Source: JBGTCY01 sp041748615
GTDB lineage: Bacteria; Bacteroidota; Bacteroidia; Chitinophagales; CAIOSU01
DNA length: 9,186 bases
Direction of reading: 5' to 3'
Assembly: GCA_041748615.1 (NCBI GenBank)
Contig: JBGTCY010000217.1
Coordinates: 1-9,186, forward strand
Part shown: positions 6,963 to 9,186 of the stretch, piece after piece
How positions within the stretch are numbered: the first letter of the stretch is position 1
Layout of the letters: every line of letters starts with the position of its first letter
The notes under the pieces: generated by a model
Told to the model about the DNA's origin: nothing
The model's database searches: none
What the model saw: only the letters and a program-made list of their open reading frames with translations
Program-made: the position numbers and the translations under genes

Positions 6963-7266
6963 TATTATTGACATGTATCAGCCCGGAGTAGTTCTGCGGA
7001 TTAGGGCATTCGGCTAATGACTGAACAAGCCGATAAGTTAATTCCACTTCCAGTCCGTTTACCCTGAAAGATGTCGGTAAGTTGCGTGGTTGATATTGCG
7101 CGGCTCCAATCACGATAATCCATTCGCAACCTCCGGTGGCAAATGTGCCTGTATTGATGATGGTTCCCGTTGAGCGCGGCAATTTATCCTTGCTGCATCC
7201 GGTTTGAGAAAATATAAAAAAGACAATCGTCAGAAAGAATCCGAATTGCCATCCCGTTTTTCGCAT
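6949..7266 (-). CDS. Small lipoprotein of unknown function
   Basis: A 105-aa exported protein. Residues 1-23 form a type II signal peptide, with a positive start (MRK), a hydrophobic core (FGFFLTIVFFIF) and the lipobox-like QTGC with Cys24 as the lipid-bearing residue; Gln at -3 is unusual but tolerated. CSKDK after the cysteine gives a weak Lys/Asp export signal like those that send Bacteroidota lipoproteins to the cell surface. The mature part has GGCEWIIVIG (45-54), NLPTSFRVNGLEVELTYRL (62-80) and a second cysteine at 87. I recognise this layout from small Bacteroidota lipoproteins (a Gly-Cys start, a 'NLP..F..dGl.V.f.Y' core, a later cysteine), probably a compact beta-barrel with a possible Cys47-Cys87 bond. 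The function is unknown. It lies 59 bp downstream of the protease gene on the same strand and overlaps atl convergently by 14 bp. Confidence 0.8.
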   Translation of the reverse strand: MRKTGWQFGFFLTIVFFIFSQTGCSKDKLPRSTGTIINTGTFATGGCEWIIVIGAAQYQPRNLPTSFRVNGLEVELTYRLVQSLAECPNPQNYSGLIHVNNIRTI

Positions 7267-7325
7267 AAATATTTTTTCAGGTATTCTAAAAAAATTGAGG
7301 GTGTGAAAATAAAGAAAATGTTGCT

Positions 7326-9186
7326 CTATTGTTGGAGTGTAATGAATTTCTTTGTTTTTGTGCCGGAACGGGTCAGAAGTTTAACAAAATAAACTCCGGC
7401 AGAATACTTACTTACATCAAGTTGTATGACCTCATTTTTTTCAACAGTCAAATGATGGAGTTGTTTCCCGGATAAATCCGTGATGAAAATTTGACCGCTT
7501 AATTCATCCGCGACTCTTACATCCAAATATAATAATGAGGAAGCCGGATTTGGATAAATTGAAAATTCAGCCTGTTCCGGAATAGTAGGAATGCCAACCG
7601 GATTTGGAAGTGAATCTATGACTGAAAAAACATCCAGAGCGGCCTCTACTAGATGTCCTGTTCCAGGCAGGTCTGAAGTTTTGGCGATAAACTGCATGGT
7701 TGCCGATGGAGTGATGAATTCTTTCACCCGGATATTTTTAAATACCCATTGTTGATTATCCGGTGCGTTTGCATCTATCACTTCTAAATCAACTATTTCT
7801 GTGCCATTGGAAAGTGTAATAATTAATTCATCATCCGGATTTCCCTGACCGCCATCATTGCAAAACCAACGGAAGTAGCTGATGTAAGGCTCATTGTAAG
7901 TGGTGAGGTCAAACAAAGGCGAATAGAGAATCACCTCGCCATCATCAACATCATCATTCCCTGCCGAGCCGCCACCGTTGCCGGTGATATAACAAGCACT
8001 TCCAAAATCACCCGGCATATCAGCGCCCGGATTGCAGGGAAGTCCGTTATAAACCGTGCCAATCGGAATGCCGCGCTCCCACATACCGGTAGTGGCATTG
8101 CCGGAAACCGTCCATCCAAAGTCCATGATAAAGTCATCATAATAATAACCGGGTTCGATGGGAATGGTGTATCCGCCTGTTGTCTCATCAATGAAAGCGC
8201 TGGCGGAAAACTCAGTAGTCATGTATCCCCATTTGCCGGCATAAATGGAATAAGTGCCTTCACGAAAATTCATGCTTGTGAAATTGCCGATTCCGTCTGT
8301 GGTGATTTCATGAGCAACAACACCCTGAAACAAAACCCGAGCGTTCGGTACGCCCTCGTTGGTCTTTGCATCCACAACTTTTCCGGAATAGCTGAAAAGA
8401 TTCACTGCTTCACAAGCGGGACTGCTTAAGATGCTTGCTCTCGAAGTGCTGAGAACTCCGAGCATCACATCCACCTGACCTTTAGTAAACATGAAGAGGC
8501 AGGCGTCATCCATATAGTCCATGTAATTCATCCACATATCAAATTGGTCAACCGGAGTTTCGGTGCATGTGTTTCTATTGATGGTTAACGAGCAGCCATA
8601 GTTAGCTGAACTGGTGGGTGGTGTATCACAAATTCTATCTCCTGCTGTGCTGCAATTATTGGCATTCGTTCCCGAACAACCACCCTGAAAGGTGTGTTCC
8701 AAGCCCAGCCAGTGACCTACTTCATGCGTTGCGGTACGACCAAGGTCAAACTTGCTGTTGTGGGAGTTGTGAGGTTTTTTCCCGAAGTAGCGGTAATCAA
8801 TGACAACGCCATCAGAATTGGCAGAGGAACCCGGGAAAGTAGCATATCCTAATGTGCCGCCCTGAATGGGTGCGACCCACATGTTCAGATAATTCGAACG
8901 GTTCCAGATGGTGCCGGGCTTACGGCTGTCTGTCCAGAAACCGGATCCGCCCATGCTTACGCGGTTGATACCGTTGGTGGGATTTCCTTCCGGGTCAAAT
9001 TGAGCAAGGCAAAATTCTATCTGTGGATTTCCTAAAACATTGGAAAAATGTGACGGAACAGAGGAAATGTCGGTGTTCAATCCCATGTAATCCTGGTTCA
9101 GCACTTCAATCTGAGAGAGAATCTGTGCTTCGGAAATATTGGGTCCTGTGCCGATAGCCTCACCGTTGTGCATGACATGCACAACT
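7326..9186 (-). CDS. Secreted M43 (pappalysin-type) metalloprotease with T9SS sorting domain, N-terminus missing
   Basis: The frame stays open through the right edge, so signal peptide and propeptide are outside the window; about 618 residues are visible. I number from the Val codon at 9180-9182. The zinc site HEVGHWLGLEH (153-163) is the HExxHxxGxxH metzincin motif, and NYMDY (219-223) supplies the Met-turn, together diagnostic of pappalysin-family M43 peptidases. Cysteines at 169, 177, 185, 197 and 206 suggest disulphides in the catalytic domain. Next come a carboxypeptidase-regulatory-like beta-sandwich (about 265-345, SGKVVDAKTNEGVPNARVLF), a MAM/immune-inhibitor-like beta domain (about 355-522) and a type A T9SS C-terminal domain (about 540-618) with IYPNPAS, DLSGKQL and GVYFVKL. 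The product is probably secreted across the outer membrane and anchored or released by the T9SS. The substrate is unknown. Stop codon TAG at 7326. Confidence 0.95.
   Translation of the reverse strand, partial: VVHVMHNGEAIGTGPNISEAQILSQIEVLNQDYMGLNTDISSVPSHFSNVLGNPQIEFCLAQFDPEGNPTNGINRVSMGGSGFWTDSRKPGTIWNRSNYLNMWVAPIQGGTLGYATFPGSSANSDGVVIDYRYFGKKPHNSHNSKFDLGRTATHEVGHWLGLEHTFQGGCSGTNANNCSTAGDRICDTPPTSSANYGCSLTINRNTCTETPVDQFDMWMNYMDYMDDACLFMFTKGQVDVMLGVLSTSRASILSSPACEAVNLFSYSGKVVDAKTNEGVPNARVLFQGVVAHEITTDGIGNFTSMNFREGTYSIYAGKWGYMTTEFSASAFIDETTGGYTIPIEPGYYYDDFIMDFGWTVSGNATTGMWERGIPIGTVYNGLPCNPGADMPGDFGSACYITGNGGGSAGNDDVDDGEVILYSPLFDLTTYNEPYISYFRWFCNDGGQGNPDDELIITLSNGTEIVDLEVIDANAPDNQQWVFKNIRVKEFITPSATMQFIAKTSDLPGTGHLVEAALDVFSVIDSLPNPVGIPTIPEQAEFSIYPNPASSLLYLDVRVADELSGQIFITDLSGKQLHHLTVEKNEVIQLDVSKYSAGVYFVKLLTRSGTKTKKFITLQQ

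Noticed and set aside
7931..8191. 86-codon minus-strand frame
   Set aside because: It is out of frame inside the MAM-like part of the metalloprotease gene, whose own frame is clearly coding.

Overview
The window looks like chromosomal DNA from a member of the phylum Bacteroidota (Bacteroidetes). I would place it loosely among the environmental Chitinophagales/Sphingobacteriales-like lineages, but the sequence alone does not settle the order. The evidence is a Bacteroidota-type 16S rRNA, an rRNA promoter with the phylum-specific TTG/TAnnTTTG architecture, A-rich start contexts without clear Shine-Dalgarno sequences, a secreted protease with a type IX secretion (T9SS) C-terminal sorting domain, and a lipoprotein with a Lys/Asp pair just after the lipobox cysteine. 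Most genes are AT-rich. The atl gene is visibly richer in GC than its neighbours.

Layout, left to right. Bases 1-1111 are the 5' three quarters of a 16S rRNA gene on the minus strand, cut by the window edge. Its promoter, leader hairpin and boxA-like element lie in the 371-bp gap up to 1482. Going the other way are serC (phosphoserine aminotransferase) and, 26 bp downstream, meaB (G-protein chaperone of methylmalonyl-CoA mutase). These converge on metK (S-adenosylmethionine synthetase, minus strand). A 590-bp gene-free divergent gap follows (4884-5473). It then gives way to a plus-strand pair: a GT4-type glycosyltransferase and an alkyltransferase-like DNA repair protein (atl), 10 bp apart. 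The right end is on the minus strand: a large partial M43 (pappalysin-type) metalloprotease with a T9SS sorting domain, followed by a small lipoprotein gene whose 3' end overlaps atl tail-to-tail by 14 bp.

The genes do not form one pathway. serC (serine/PLP metabolism), metK (SAM) and meaB (B12-dependent mutase maintenance) are all central cofactor or one-carbon related housekeeping genes, but the grouping looks like ordinary Bacteroidota gene order rather than a dedicated system. The protease and lipoprotein are exported proteins of unrelated or unknown purpose.

The least ordinary part is the 4884-5473 gap. It holds two separate inverted-repeat structures. One is a 104-bp foldback (32-bp arms, 31/32 paired) flanked by the direct repeat TAAAT. 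The other is a 161-bp segment with 21-bp imperfect terminal inverted repeats (18/21) that ends 12 bp before the glycosyltransferase start codon. Both look like small non-autonomous mobile elements (MITE-like), and the second may carry the glycosyltransferase promoter. I do not see a clear new multi-gene biological system here.
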